Below, piece after piece: positions 1 to 5,426 of a stretch of DNA of 10,293 nt. The translations under genes were made by a program, and so were the position numbers. The notes beneath the pieces are model-generated. The model searched no databases. It saw nothing but the letters and a program-made list of their open reading frames with translations, and was not told the DNA's origin. The stretch is from an uncultured Arthrobacter sp. (GTDB lineage Bacteria; Actinomycetota; Actinomycetes; Actinomycetales; Micrococcaceae): NCBI GenBank assembly GCA_937873245.1, contig CALMVY010000219.1:1-10293 (forward strand). Direction: 5' to 3'. Position 1 is the stretch's first letter; each line of letters opens with the position of its first letter.

Positions 1-202
1 CGGCGCCGGGCGGATTGAGCCCGGTCCGCAGGTGCTGGCCGGCGCGCGAGGCCGCGTGCAGCGTCTTGTAGGTGGCCCGCTCCGCGTCGGTGCCAAGCTC
101 CCGGAAGGAGCGGAGCACCTTGAGCCCAACGGCGACGACGACGGCGATTGCCGCTGCGATCACGGCGATGGCGGCGGCGGTGAACAGGGGAGAGTCGGGC
201 AT
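1..202 (-). CDS. Sensor histidine kinase, LytS-like, N-terminal fragment (runs off the left edge)
   Basis: The ATG is at 202 on the minus strand, and 67 codons are open to the window edge. The visible protein begins MPDSPLFTAAAIAVIAAAIA. It has one hydrophobic segment (about residues 6-25), then a basic/polar stretch (LKVLRSFRELGTDAERATYK) and TLHAASRAGQHLRTGL. The pattern ATYxTLHxAS..LR.GL after a single N-terminal membrane helix is what I recall from actinobacterial LytS-family histidine kinases that lie beside a LytTR response regulator and an ActP-type symporter. The sensor (GAF/PAS-like) and kinase domains would lie left of the window and cannot be seen. The gene is divergent from the DUF485-symporter operon, which suggests it senses the carboxylate that operon imports. 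No clear Shine-Dalgarno precedes the start. The family call rests on short N-terminal resemblance and context; another membrane sensor is possible. Confidence 0.6.
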   Translation of the reverse strand, partial: MPDSPLFTAAAIAVIAAAIAVVVAVGLKVLRSFRELGTDAERATYKTLHAASRAGQHLRTGLNPPGA

Positions 203-277
203 GGGCCCAGCGTATCGCGGCACCTGCCGGACAGGGCCGCAGGTTCCTCCTGTCTGCCGTTCAGGCGCTCTTTGAGC

Positions 278-309
278 ACCGCTAAGCGCAGCATCGGGAC
301 CGCTGAGCG
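278..309. promoter_or_regulatory. Direct repeat, candidate LytTR (BtsR-like) operator
   Basis: ACCGCTAAGCG (278-288) and ACCGCTGAGCG (299-309) are 11-bp direct repeats with one mismatch and a 21-bp period. Written as 8-mers they are ACCGCTNA, 13 bp, ACCGCTNA. LytTR-domain regulators bind tandem direct repeats about two helical turns apart. The E. coli BtsR/YehT motif is ACC(G/A)CT(C/T)A repeated with a 13-bp spacer, so these match at seven of eight positions each with identical spacing. The site lies about 135 bp upstream of the DUF485-symporter operon and 75 bp upstream of the histidine kinase start. A weaker copy, GCCGTTCA, lies at 256-263. Binding by the partner response regulator is inferred. 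Confidence 0.5.
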
Positions 310-355
310 ACGCAGGGCACGGCGGATCTGGAATGTAAGCCGCATCACGGGGGAC

Positions 356-371
356 AGTGATTGCAGTCACA
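356..371. promoter_or_regulatory. CRP/GlxR-like operator upstream of the symporter operon
   Basis: AGTGATTGCAGTCACA matches the CRP-family consensus TGTGA-N6-TCACA at all but the first base, and it also fits the actinobacterial Crp form GTG-N6-GNCAC. It lies 71 bp upstream of the DUF485 start codon, between that gene and the LytTR-like repeat. A cAMP-responsive regulator controlling monocarboxylate uptake is inferred. A stronger copy of the same motif precedes the 2-oxo acid dehydrogenase operon at 3126-3143. Confidence 0.45.
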
Positions 372-442
372 TTGGCCGGAGGGCTGTTCGGAGCAGGCCA
401 GGGCAGCCGGTGTGGACTCGCCAGTCTCAATGAGGAGGAACG

Positions 443-823
443 ATGGGTCACGAAGCCCAAGAAACGGACGCTGCGGCGGCCGTGGACTTCAAGGAAGTCC
501 AGTCGACGGAGCGGTTCCAGGAACTGCGCAAACGTCACCGCAGCTTTGTCTTTCCGATGGCCATTGCATTCCTGCTCTGGTACTTCGCCTATGTCCTGTT
601 GGCCGACTACGCGGTGGAGTTCATGTCCACCAAGGTCTGGGGCAACATCAACATCGGCCTGATCCTGGGACTGCTTCAGTTCGTGACCACGTTCGCCATC
701 ACCGGCTGGTACGTCAGCTACTCGAACCGGAGGCTGGACCCCATCGCCGCCGAGATCCGCCAGGAGATCGAAGGCCACGAGTTCGACAAGCACGGCAATC
801 CAGTGAGCGGATCGGCAAAATGA
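443..823 (+). CDS. DUF485 family small membrane protein
   Basis: A 126-residue protein of the DUF485 (YjcH-like) family, which almost always accompanies ActP/MctC-type symporters; its biochemical role is unknown, and an accessory or stabilising role is usually assumed. Two membrane helices are visible, at about residues 35-54 (SFVFPMAIAFLLWYFAYVLL) and 70-92. They are separated by a short loop containing VWGNINIG and framed by charged termini (RFQELRKRHRSFVF before the first helix, a polar tail after NRRLDP). The RF..L..RHR.F.FP motif before helix 1 is typical of the family. Start choice: a strong Shine-Dalgarno GAGGAGG (432-438) lies 4 nt before the ATG. The stop codon overlaps the symporter start (ATGA at 820-823), so the two genes are co-transcribed and translationally coupled. 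Confidence 0.9.
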   Translation: MGHEAQETDAAAAVDFKEVQSTERFQELRKRHRSFVFPMAIAFLLWYFAYVLLADYAVEFMSTKVWGNINIGLILGLLQFVTTFAITGWYVSYSNRRLDPIAAEIRQEIEGHEFDKHGNPVSGSAK

Positions 824-2439
824 CAACAATGATGGTTCCCGCGGTCAACGTTGCCGCCCTCAAAGACACCACCCTGCTGAACATGGGCATCTTCGCCCTG
901 TTCGTGGCGGTCACCATGGTGATCGTCTTCCGCGCCAGCCGCAACAACAAGACGGCCGCCGACTACTACGCGGCCGGCCGTTCGTTCACCGGTTCGCAGA
1001 ACGGCACCGCCATCGCCGGCGACTACCTGTCCGCTGCCTCGTTCCTGGGCATCACCGGGGCCATCGCCATCAACGGCTACGACGGCTTCATGTATTCCAT
1101 CGGCTTCCTCGTCGCCTGGCTCGTCGCCCTGCTGCTCGTCGCCGAGCTCCTGCGCAACACGGGCAAGTTCACCATGGCCGATGTGCTCTCCTTCCGGCTC
1201 AAGCAGCGCCCCGTGCGCATTGCCGCCGCGATCTCCACCCTTGCGGTCTGCTTCTTCTATCTGCTGGCCCAGATGGCCGGCGCCGGCAGCCTGATCTCCC
1301 TGCTGCTGGGCATCAGTGACTGGGGCGGGCAGGCGCTGGTGATCATCGTCGTCGGCGCCCTCATGATCATGTACGTCCTGATCGGCGGCATGAAGGGCAC
1401 CACCTGGGTCCAGATCATCAAGGCCATCCTGCTGATCGCCGGCGCCGCGGTCATGACCTTCTGGGTCCTGGCCATCTACGGCTTCAACCTTTCCGCCCTG
1501 CTCGGCGGAGCGGTGGAAACCGCCGGCAACCCGGCCATCCTCAACCCGGGACTGCAGTACGGCAAGACCGAGACGTCCAAGCTCGACTTCCTGTCCCTTG
1601 GCCTGGCGCTGGTCCTCGGAACCGCGGCCCTGCCGCACGTGCTGATGCGCTTCTACACGGTCCCGACCGCGAAGGAAGCCCGCAAGTCCGTGGTCTGGTC
1701 CATCTGGCTGATCGGCCTGTTCTACCTGTTCACGCTGGTTCTCGGCTACGGTGCCGCTGCGCTGGTGGGTGCTGAGACCATCAAGGCCGCCCCGGGCGGC
1801 GTCAACTCGGCCGCCCCGCTGCTCGCGTTCCACCTCGGCGGACCGCTGCTGCTCGGCTTCATCTCGGCGGTGGCCTTCGCGACCATCCTGGCCGTCGTCG
1901 CCGGCCTCACCATCACCGCTGCGGCCTCGTTCGCCCACGACATCTACGCCAACGTCCTGGCCAAGGGCAAGGCCGACCCCGACACCGAGGTCAAGGTGGC
2001 GCGGAAGACCGTAGTTGTGATTGGTGTGCTGGCCATCATCGGCGGCATCTTCGCCAACGGGCAGAACGTCGCGTTCCTCGTGGCGCTGGCCTTCGCCGTG
2101 GCCGCCTCGGCCAACCTGCCCACCATCCTGTACTCGCTGTTCTGGCGCCGCTTCACCACCCAGGGCGCCCTCTGGAGCATGTACGGCGGCCTGGGCTCGG
2201 CGATCATCCTGATCGCGCTGTCCCCGGTGGTTTCCGGTGCCAAGACGTCCATGATCCCGGGCGCCAACTTCGCGATCTTCCCGCTCAGCAACCCCGGCAT
2301 CGTCTCCATTCCGCTCGCGTTCTTCCTGGGCTGGCTGGGCACGGTGCTGGACAAGAAGCTGGAAGACACCACCAAGCAGGCCGAAATGGAAGTCCGTTCC
2401 CTGACGGGGGTGGGCGCCGAAAAGGCCACCAACCACTAA
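820..2439 (+). CDS. actP: Cation/acetate (monocarboxylate) symporter, sodium:solute symporter family
   Basis: A 539-residue integral membrane protein of the sodium:solute symporter family (SSS), closest by motif to ActP of E. coli and MctC of Corynebacterium, which import acetate, propionate or pyruvate with a cation. About 13 hydrophobic helices are visible, the first at residues 20-37. The region AADYYAAGRSFTGSQNG, AGDYLSAASFLGITG, then YDGFMYSIGFLVAW is the family N-terminal signature, followed by LLRNTGKFTMADVLSFR and the helix pair around GTAALPHVLMRFYTV. The length is normal and no break is seen. The open frame extends upstream to 361, but that part overlaps DUF485 and reads as Arg/Pro/Gly-rich non-coding shadow. 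ATG 820 is chosen because it overlaps the DUF485 stop (ATGA); ATGs at 829 and 832 are alternatives. There is no strong Shine-Dalgarno, consistent with translational coupling. The substrate within the monocarboxylates cannot be fixed from sequence. Confidence 0.9.
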   Translation: MTTMMVPAVNVAALKDTTLLNMGIFALFVAVTMVIVFRASRNNKTAADYYAAGRSFTGSQNGTAIAGDYLSAASFLGITGAIAINGYDGFMYSIGFLVAWLVALLLVAELLRNTGKFTMADVLSFRLKQRPVRIAAAISTLAVCFFYLLAQMAGAGSLISLLLGISDWGGQALVIIVVGALMIMYVLIGGMKGTTWVQIIKAILLIAGAAVMTFWVLAIYGFNLSALLGGAVETAGNPAILNPGLQYGKTETSKLDFLSLGLALVLGTAALPHVLMRFYTVPTAKEARKSVVWSIWLIGLFYLFTLVLGYGAAALVGAETIKAAPGGVNSAAPLLAFHLGGPLLLGFISAVAFATILAVVAGLTITAAASFAHDIYANVLAKGKADPDTEVKVARKTVVVIGVLAIIGGIFANGQNVAFLVALAFAVAASANLPTILYSLFWRRFTTQGALWSMYGGLGSAIILIALSPVVSGAKTSMIPGANFAIFPLSNPGIVSIPLAFFLGWLGTVLDKKLEDTTKQAEMEVRSLTGVGAEKATNH

Positions 2440-2476
2440 GCACCACCCGCTGGTGAACTGCACCGGCTGACATACG

Positions 2477-2512
2477 GCAGGAGCCCCCATGCAACCGCAT
2501 GGGGGCTCCTGC
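2477..2512. terminator. Perfect 16-bp hairpin terminator between convergent symporter and lrp genes
   Basis: GCAGGAGCCCCCATGC (2477-2492), loop AACC, then its exact reverse complement GCATGGGGGCTCCTGC (2497-2512). It begins 37 bp after the symporter stop. No T-tract follows, as is common for actinobacterial terminators. The symmetry means it could stop transcription from both sides, including read-through from lrp. Confidence 0.8.
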
Positions 2513-2543
2513 TGTTCGCCAGGGGTCCGGGGTTCAGAATCCG

Positions 2544-2563
2544 CCGCCGGGCCTGTCCGGCGG
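2544..2563 (-). terminator. Small hairpin just past the lrp stop codon
   Basis: CCGCCGG (2544-2550), six-base loop GCCTGT, CCGGCGG (2557-2563). It begins 5 nt downstream of the lrp stop on the minus strand. The stem is only 7 bp and no T-tract follows, so this is a weak candidate. The larger hairpin at 2477-2512 may do the work. Confidence 0.3.
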
Positions 2564-2568
2564 AACCG

Positions 2569-3042
2569 TCAGCCTTCGGCGGAGCCGCGTTCCAGCAGAG
2601 GCTGGACCCGGAACGGGATCATCTCGCTCATGGCCAGCGCGGTGTCCGTCCGGTCCACGCCGTCGCAGGCCAGGATTTTGCCGTTGATCCGGAAAAGGTC
2701 CTCGGCGTCGAGCGCCACCACCCGCAACAGCAGGTCCGCCGAGCCGGTCAGGCCGTAGCCCTCCAGGATCTCCGGAATGTCGGCCAGTTCCACCGCCAGC
2801 TGGCCAAGCTTCTGCTGCTGGACGTGCACCGAGATAAAGGCCATCAGCGGGTAGCCCAGCGAGGCCGGGTTGATGCGCCGCTCAAAGGACAGGAAGACGT
2901 GCTTCTTCTCCAGCTGGGCCATCCGGGCCTGCACCGTATTCCGCGACAAGCCCAGCTTTTGGGCCAGCGCCACGACGGTCCGCCGGGGGTCCCGGGCCAT
3001 GGCCGAAAGCAGGCGGGTGTCGGTGCCATCCAAGGGTTGCAT
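2569..3042 (-). CDS. Lrp/AsnC family transcriptional regulator, probable BkdR-like regulator of the divergent operon
   Basis: A 157-residue Lrp/AsnC protein. The N-terminus MQPLDGTDTRLLSAMARDPR, then VVALAQKLGLSRNTVQARMAQLEK, is the family winged helix-turn-helix (about residues 4-50, recognition helix SRNTVQARMAQL). The rest is the effector-binding RAM domain (about 62-145), with VHVQQQKLGQLAVELADIPEILEGYGLTGSADLLLRVVALD. Members respond to amino acids or 2-oxo acids; BkdR of Pseudomonas and Streptomyces controls adjacent branched-chain dehydrogenase genes. It is divergent from the E1/E2 operon. Start choice: ATG 3042 places LDGTD at the family position. A GTG at 3060 would add six residues, and neither start has a well-placed Shine-Dalgarno. 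A -10-like TAATCT ends 8 bp before the ATG, suggesting a leaderless mRNA. Target and effector are inferred. Confidence 0.9.
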   Translation of the reverse strand: MQPLDGTDTRLLSAMARDPRRTVVALAQKLGLSRNTVQARMAQLEKKHVFLSFERRINPASLGYPLMAFISVHVQQQKLGQLAVELADIPEILEGYGLTGSADLLLRVVALDAEDLFRINGKILACDGVDRTDTALAMSEMIPFRVQPLLERGSAEG

Positions 3043-3094
3043 AATGCGCAAGATTAGCACGGTGCTGAGGTCCTGATCAGTGCATAATGCTCAA
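3037..3094. promoter_or_regulatory. Pair of candidate Lrp boxes flanking the lrp promoter
   Basis: TGCATAATGCNCAA occurs at 3038-3051 and again at 3081-3094 in the same orientation. The palindromic core GCATAATGC occurs at 3039-3047 and 3082-3090. The copies are 43 bp apart, about four helical turns, so they face the same side of the DNA. They bracket the predicted lrp promoter; the first covers the lrp start codon and the second faces the operon. Two more palindromes lie between them: AGCACGGTGCT (3056-3066) and CTGATCAG (3073-3080). The arrangement fits cooperative binding and autoregulation by an Lrp-family protein; binding itself is inferred. Confidence 0.5.
3051..3080 (-). promoter_or_regulatory. 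Predicted promoter of the lrp gene (leaderless)
   Basis: On the minus strand a -35-like CTGATC (3080-3075), an 18-bp spacer and a -10-like TAATCT (3056-3051) are followed after 8 bp by the lrp ATG. That distance would place the transcription start at or next to the A of the ATG, consistent with the missing Shine-Dalgarno. Leaderless mRNAs are common in actinobacteria. The -35 match is partial, so the call is tentative. Confidence 0.35.
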
Positions 3095-3109
3095 CTTTTC
3101 CCCGGGTGG

Positions 3110-3138
3110 TTGTACCCAATGGCCATTGTGAGTAGGGT
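3110..3138 (+). promoter_or_regulatory. Possible promoter of the E1/E2 operon
   Basis: TTGTAC (3110-3115), a 17-bp spacer and TAGGGT (3133-3138) resemble an actinobacterial housekeeping promoter, the weaker part being the -10. It lies 88 bp before the E1-alpha start. The spacer contains the perfect palindrome CAATGGCCATTG (3117-3128). The -10 falls inside the CRP/GlxR-like site, so binding there would be expected to repress. Confidence 0.3.
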
Positions 3139-3143
3139 CACAA
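3126..3143. promoter_or_regulatory. Perfect CRP/GlxR-like operator upstream of the E1/E2 operon
   Basis: TTGTGAGTAGGGTCACAA is a perfect inverted repeat (six-base arms TTGTGA/TCACAA, six-base spacer). It fits the CRP-family consensus TGTGA-N6-TCACA at every defined base. It lies 82 bp before the E1-alpha start and overlaps a possible -10 element. Recognition by a cAMP-binding Crp/GlxR protein is established for this motif in other actinobacteria; here it is inferred. Confidence 0.55.
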
Positions 3144-3225
3144 CTATCCGGGGCAACGGCGCCCGGGCGGCCGGTGCGCGCCGGGATCACGAGTCCTGCG
3201 CACAACGGTCAGACGACGTCAGAAG

Positions 3226-4416
3226 GTGCGGACAACTGTGTTTACCGACGACGCGGGCAAGGGCGGCATTTCCGCCGGGGGCCCCGGGAACAGTGCAGAA
3301 TCAAACAGGCGGACGGGCGGGGATCTCGTCCAACTCATCACCCCCGGGGGTGAACGCGTCAGCCATCCGGAGTTCGATCCCTGGGTCCAGGACGTCAGTG
3401 ACGAACAGCTTGGCGCACTTTACGAAGACATGGTGGTCATCCGCCGGATCGATGCCGAGGCCACCGCCCTGCAGCGCCAGGGTGAACTCGCCCTCTGGCC
3501 GCCGCTGCTGGGCCAGGAAGCCTCCCAGATCGGCTCGGCCCGGGCCCTGCGTGACGACGATTTCGTCTTCCCCAGCTACCGCGACAACGGCGTCGCCTAC
3601 TGCCGCGGGGTCAACCCCGAGGACATCGTCAAGGCCTGGCGGGGCAACGCCCTGGCCGGCTGGGACCCCTACACCGTCAATGTCGCCACGCAGCAGATCA
3701 TCATCGGCGCCCAGACGCTGCACGCCACCGGCTATGCGATGGGCATCCAGAACGACGGCGCCGACTCCGTCGCCGTGGCCTACTTCGGCGACGGCGCCAC
3801 CAGCGAGGGCGATGTCAACGAGGCCCTGGTGTTCGCCGCCAGCTTCCAGTCCCCGGTGGTCTTCTTCTGCCAGAACAACCACTGGGCCATCTCCGAGCCC
3901 GTCCGGCTGCAGTCCCACATCCAGATCGCGGACCGCGCCGCCGGCTTCGGCATCCCCAGCATGCGGGTGGACGGCAACGACGTCCTGGCCGTGATGGCCG
4001 CAACCCGCATCGCCATCGACCGTGCCCGCCGCGGCGGCGGCCCCAGCTTCATCGAGGCCGTCACCTACCGCATGGGCCCGCACACGACGGCGGATGACCC
4101 CACCCGCTACCGCGACGCCAACGAGCTCGAGGACTGGGCCGCCAAGGACCCGATCGCCCGGCTGAAGTCGCTGCTGGAACGCAAGGGCCTCCCCACCGAG
4201 GACCTCGAAGCCACGGTCGCCGCCAAGGCGGACGCCGTCGCGAAGGCACTGCGGGCGGGCACCATCAACATGCCCGAGCCGGCGCCGATGGACATTTTCA
4301 AGCACGTCTACAGCACGCCCAATTCCTCGCTGGACCGCCAGCAGGACCACTATTCCCGTTACCTGGCTTCCTTCGGCGATCCCGCAGAAGCCGCTTCTGA
4401 AGAAGGTGCACGCTGA
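3226..4416 (+). CDS. bkdA: 2-oxo acid dehydrogenase E1 component, alpha subunit (branched-chain likely; often annotated PdhA)
   Basis: A 396-residue ThDP-binding E1-alpha subunit, which decarboxylates a 2-oxo acid and passes the acyl group to the E2 lipoyl arm. The ThDP motif is clear: GDG at residues 188-190, then 27 residues to QNN (N217-N218). Upstream are LLGQEASQIGSA and PSYRDNG; the conserved loop RMGPHTTADDPTRYR has its histidine at 286. About the first 45 residues are a low-complexity Gly/Ser-rich extension, so the true start may be the second GTG at 3238; AGAAGG (3221-3226) serves that start only with a long spacer. The loop also resembles Bacillus-type PdhA, so motifs alone do not separate pyruvate from branched-chain substrates. 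Neighbouring Lrp, TetR and methylcrotonyl-CoA carboxylase type genes favour branched-chain, as shown for M. tuberculosis Rv2497c. The stop overlaps the next start by one base (TGATG). Confidence 0.88.
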   Translation: MRTTVFTDDAGKGGISAGGPGNSAESNRRTGGDLVQLITPGGERVSHPEFDPWVQDVSDEQLGALYEDMVVIRRIDAEATALQRQGELALWPPLLGQEASQIGSARALRDDDFVFPSYRDNGVAYCRGVNPEDIVKAWRGNALAGWDPYTVNVATQQIIIGAQTLHATGYAMGIQNDGADSVAVAYFGDGATSEGDVNEALVFAASFQSPVVFFCQNNHWAISEPVRLQSHIQIADRAAGFGIPSMRVDGNDVLAVMAATRIAIDRARRGGGPSFIEAVTYRMGPHTTADDPTRYRDANELEDWAAKDPIARLKSLLERKGLPTEDLEATVAAKADAVAKALRAGTINMPEPAPMDIFKHVYSTPNSSLDRQQDHYSRYLASFGDPAEAASEEGAR

Positions 4417-5426
4417 TGACGAAGATGACCTTCGCCCGAGCCATCAATTCGGGCCTGCGCAAATCCCTTGAGAACGATCCCAAGGTGATCCTCATGGGCG
4501 AGGACATCGGCGCCCTCGGCGGTGTTTTCCGCGTCACCGACGGCCTGCAGAAGGACTTCGGCAAGCACCGCGTCGTGGACACCCCGCTCGCCGAATCCGG
4601 AATCATGGGCACCGCCGTCGGACTCGCGTACCGCGGCTACCGCCCGGTGGTGGAGATCCAGTTCGACGGTTTCATCTACCCGGCATTCGACCAGATCGTC
4701 AGCCAGGTCGCCAAGATGCACTACCGCACCCAGGGCGCCGTCAAGATGCCCATCACCATCCGCGTGCCCTTCGGAGGCGGCATTGGCTCCCCGGAACACC
4801 ACTCGGAGTCACCCGAGGCCTACTTCACCCACACCTCGGGGCTGCGCGTCGTCAGCGTGTCCGACCCGCAGGACGCCTACACGATGATCCAGCAGGCCAT
4901 CGCCTCGGATGATCCGGTGCTGTACTTCGAACCCAAGCGCCGCTATCACGACAAGGGCGAGGTGGACGAGACCCTTGACCTCAGCGCCGCCCTGTCCCTC
5001 GAGGAGGCCCGTGTGGTCACCGAAGGCAAGGACGTGACGCTCGTGGCCTACGGCCCGCTCGTCAAGACCGCCAGGGACGCTGCCCTCGCCGCCGCGGACG
5101 AGGGTGTGTCGGTCGAGGTCATCGACCTGCGCTCGCTCGCCCCGCTGGACTTCGCGACGCTGGAGGCCTCGGTCCGGAAGACCGGCCGGCTCGTCATCAC
5201 GCATGAAGCCTCCCAGACCGGCGGCATCGGCGCCGAGGTCGCCGCCAGCATTACCGAACGCTGCTTCTACCACCTCGAGGCCGCCCCGGTCCGGGTCACC
5301 GGCTTCGACGTCCCGTACCCGTACTCAAAGCTTGAAATGCACCACCTCCCGGGTCTGGACCGGATCCTGGACGGCGTCGACCGTGCCCTGGGCCGCCCCA
5401 ACTCCCTGAGCGGGCTGGAAGGATGA
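4416..5426 (+). CDS. bkdB: 2-oxo acid dehydrogenase E1 component, beta subunit (branched-chain likely; often annotated PdhB)
   Basis: A 336-residue E1-beta subunit that completes the alpha2-beta2 heterotetramer with the preceding gene. The pyrimidine-binding transketolase fold comes first: GEDIGALGGVFRVTDGL, then DTPLAESGIMG, whose E60 matches the glutamate that activates the ThDP aminopyrimidine. Next come GYRPVVEIQFDGFIYPAFDQI and GGGIGSPEHHSESPEAYFTH, where the H129 region is the conserved active-site histidine segment. The transketolase C-terminal domain (about 205-330) includes EVIDLRSLAPLDFATLEASV and THEASQTGGIGAEVAA. The length is normal for the family. AGAAGG (4401-4406) is a good Shine-Dalgarno 9 nt before the ATG. 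The gene overlaps its neighbours on both sides (TGATG before, ATGA after), so the three subunits are made from one mRNA. Confidence 0.92.
   Translation: MTKMTFARAINSGLRKSLENDPKVILMGEDIGALGGVFRVTDGLQKDFGKHRVVDTPLAESGIMGTAVGLAYRGYRPVVEIQFDGFIYPAFDQIVSQVAKMHYRTQGAVKMPITIRVPFGGGIGSPEHHSESPEAYFTHTSGLRVVSVSDPQDAYTMIQQAIASDDPVLYFEPKRRYHDKGEVDETLDLSAALSLEEARVVTEGKDVTLVAYGPLVKTARDAALAAADEGVSVEVIDLRSLAPLDFATLEASVRKTGRLVITHEASQTGGIGAEVAASITERCFYHLEAAPVRVTGFDVPYPYSKLEMHHLPGLDRILDGVDRALGRPNSLSGLEG

Noticed and set aside
32..433. Plus-strand open frame of 133 residues at the left edge
   Set aside because: It is antisense to the kinase N-terminus, has no Shine-Dalgarno or fold, and is Arg/Gly/His-rich; the minus-strand reading gives a membrane helix and a recognisable motif.
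361..819. Upstream extension of the symporter frame (153 extra residues)
   Set aside because: It overlaps DUF485, reads as Arg/Pro/Gly-rich sequence, and the ATGA junction at 820 gives the expected protein length.
2441..2456. CACCA/TGGTG mini-hairpin just after the symporter stop
   Set aside because: Only five base pairs; the perfect 16-bp hairpin downstream explains termination.
718..2490. 590-residue minus-strand open frame across the symporter gene
   Set aside because: It is rich in Gly, Asp, Arg, Gln and His with no recognisable fold and lies antisense to a clear transporter; a typical high-GC shadow frame.
3080..3994. 304-residue plus-strand open frame overlapping the lrp-bkdA intergenic region and E1-alpha
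   Set aside because: Its second half is Ser/Pro/Arg-rich out-of-frame reading of E1-alpha, and its first part crosses the control region.
3301..4350. 349-residue minus-strand open frame across the E1-alpha gene
   Set aside because: Antisense to a gene with an intact ThDP motif, and without any family signature of its own.
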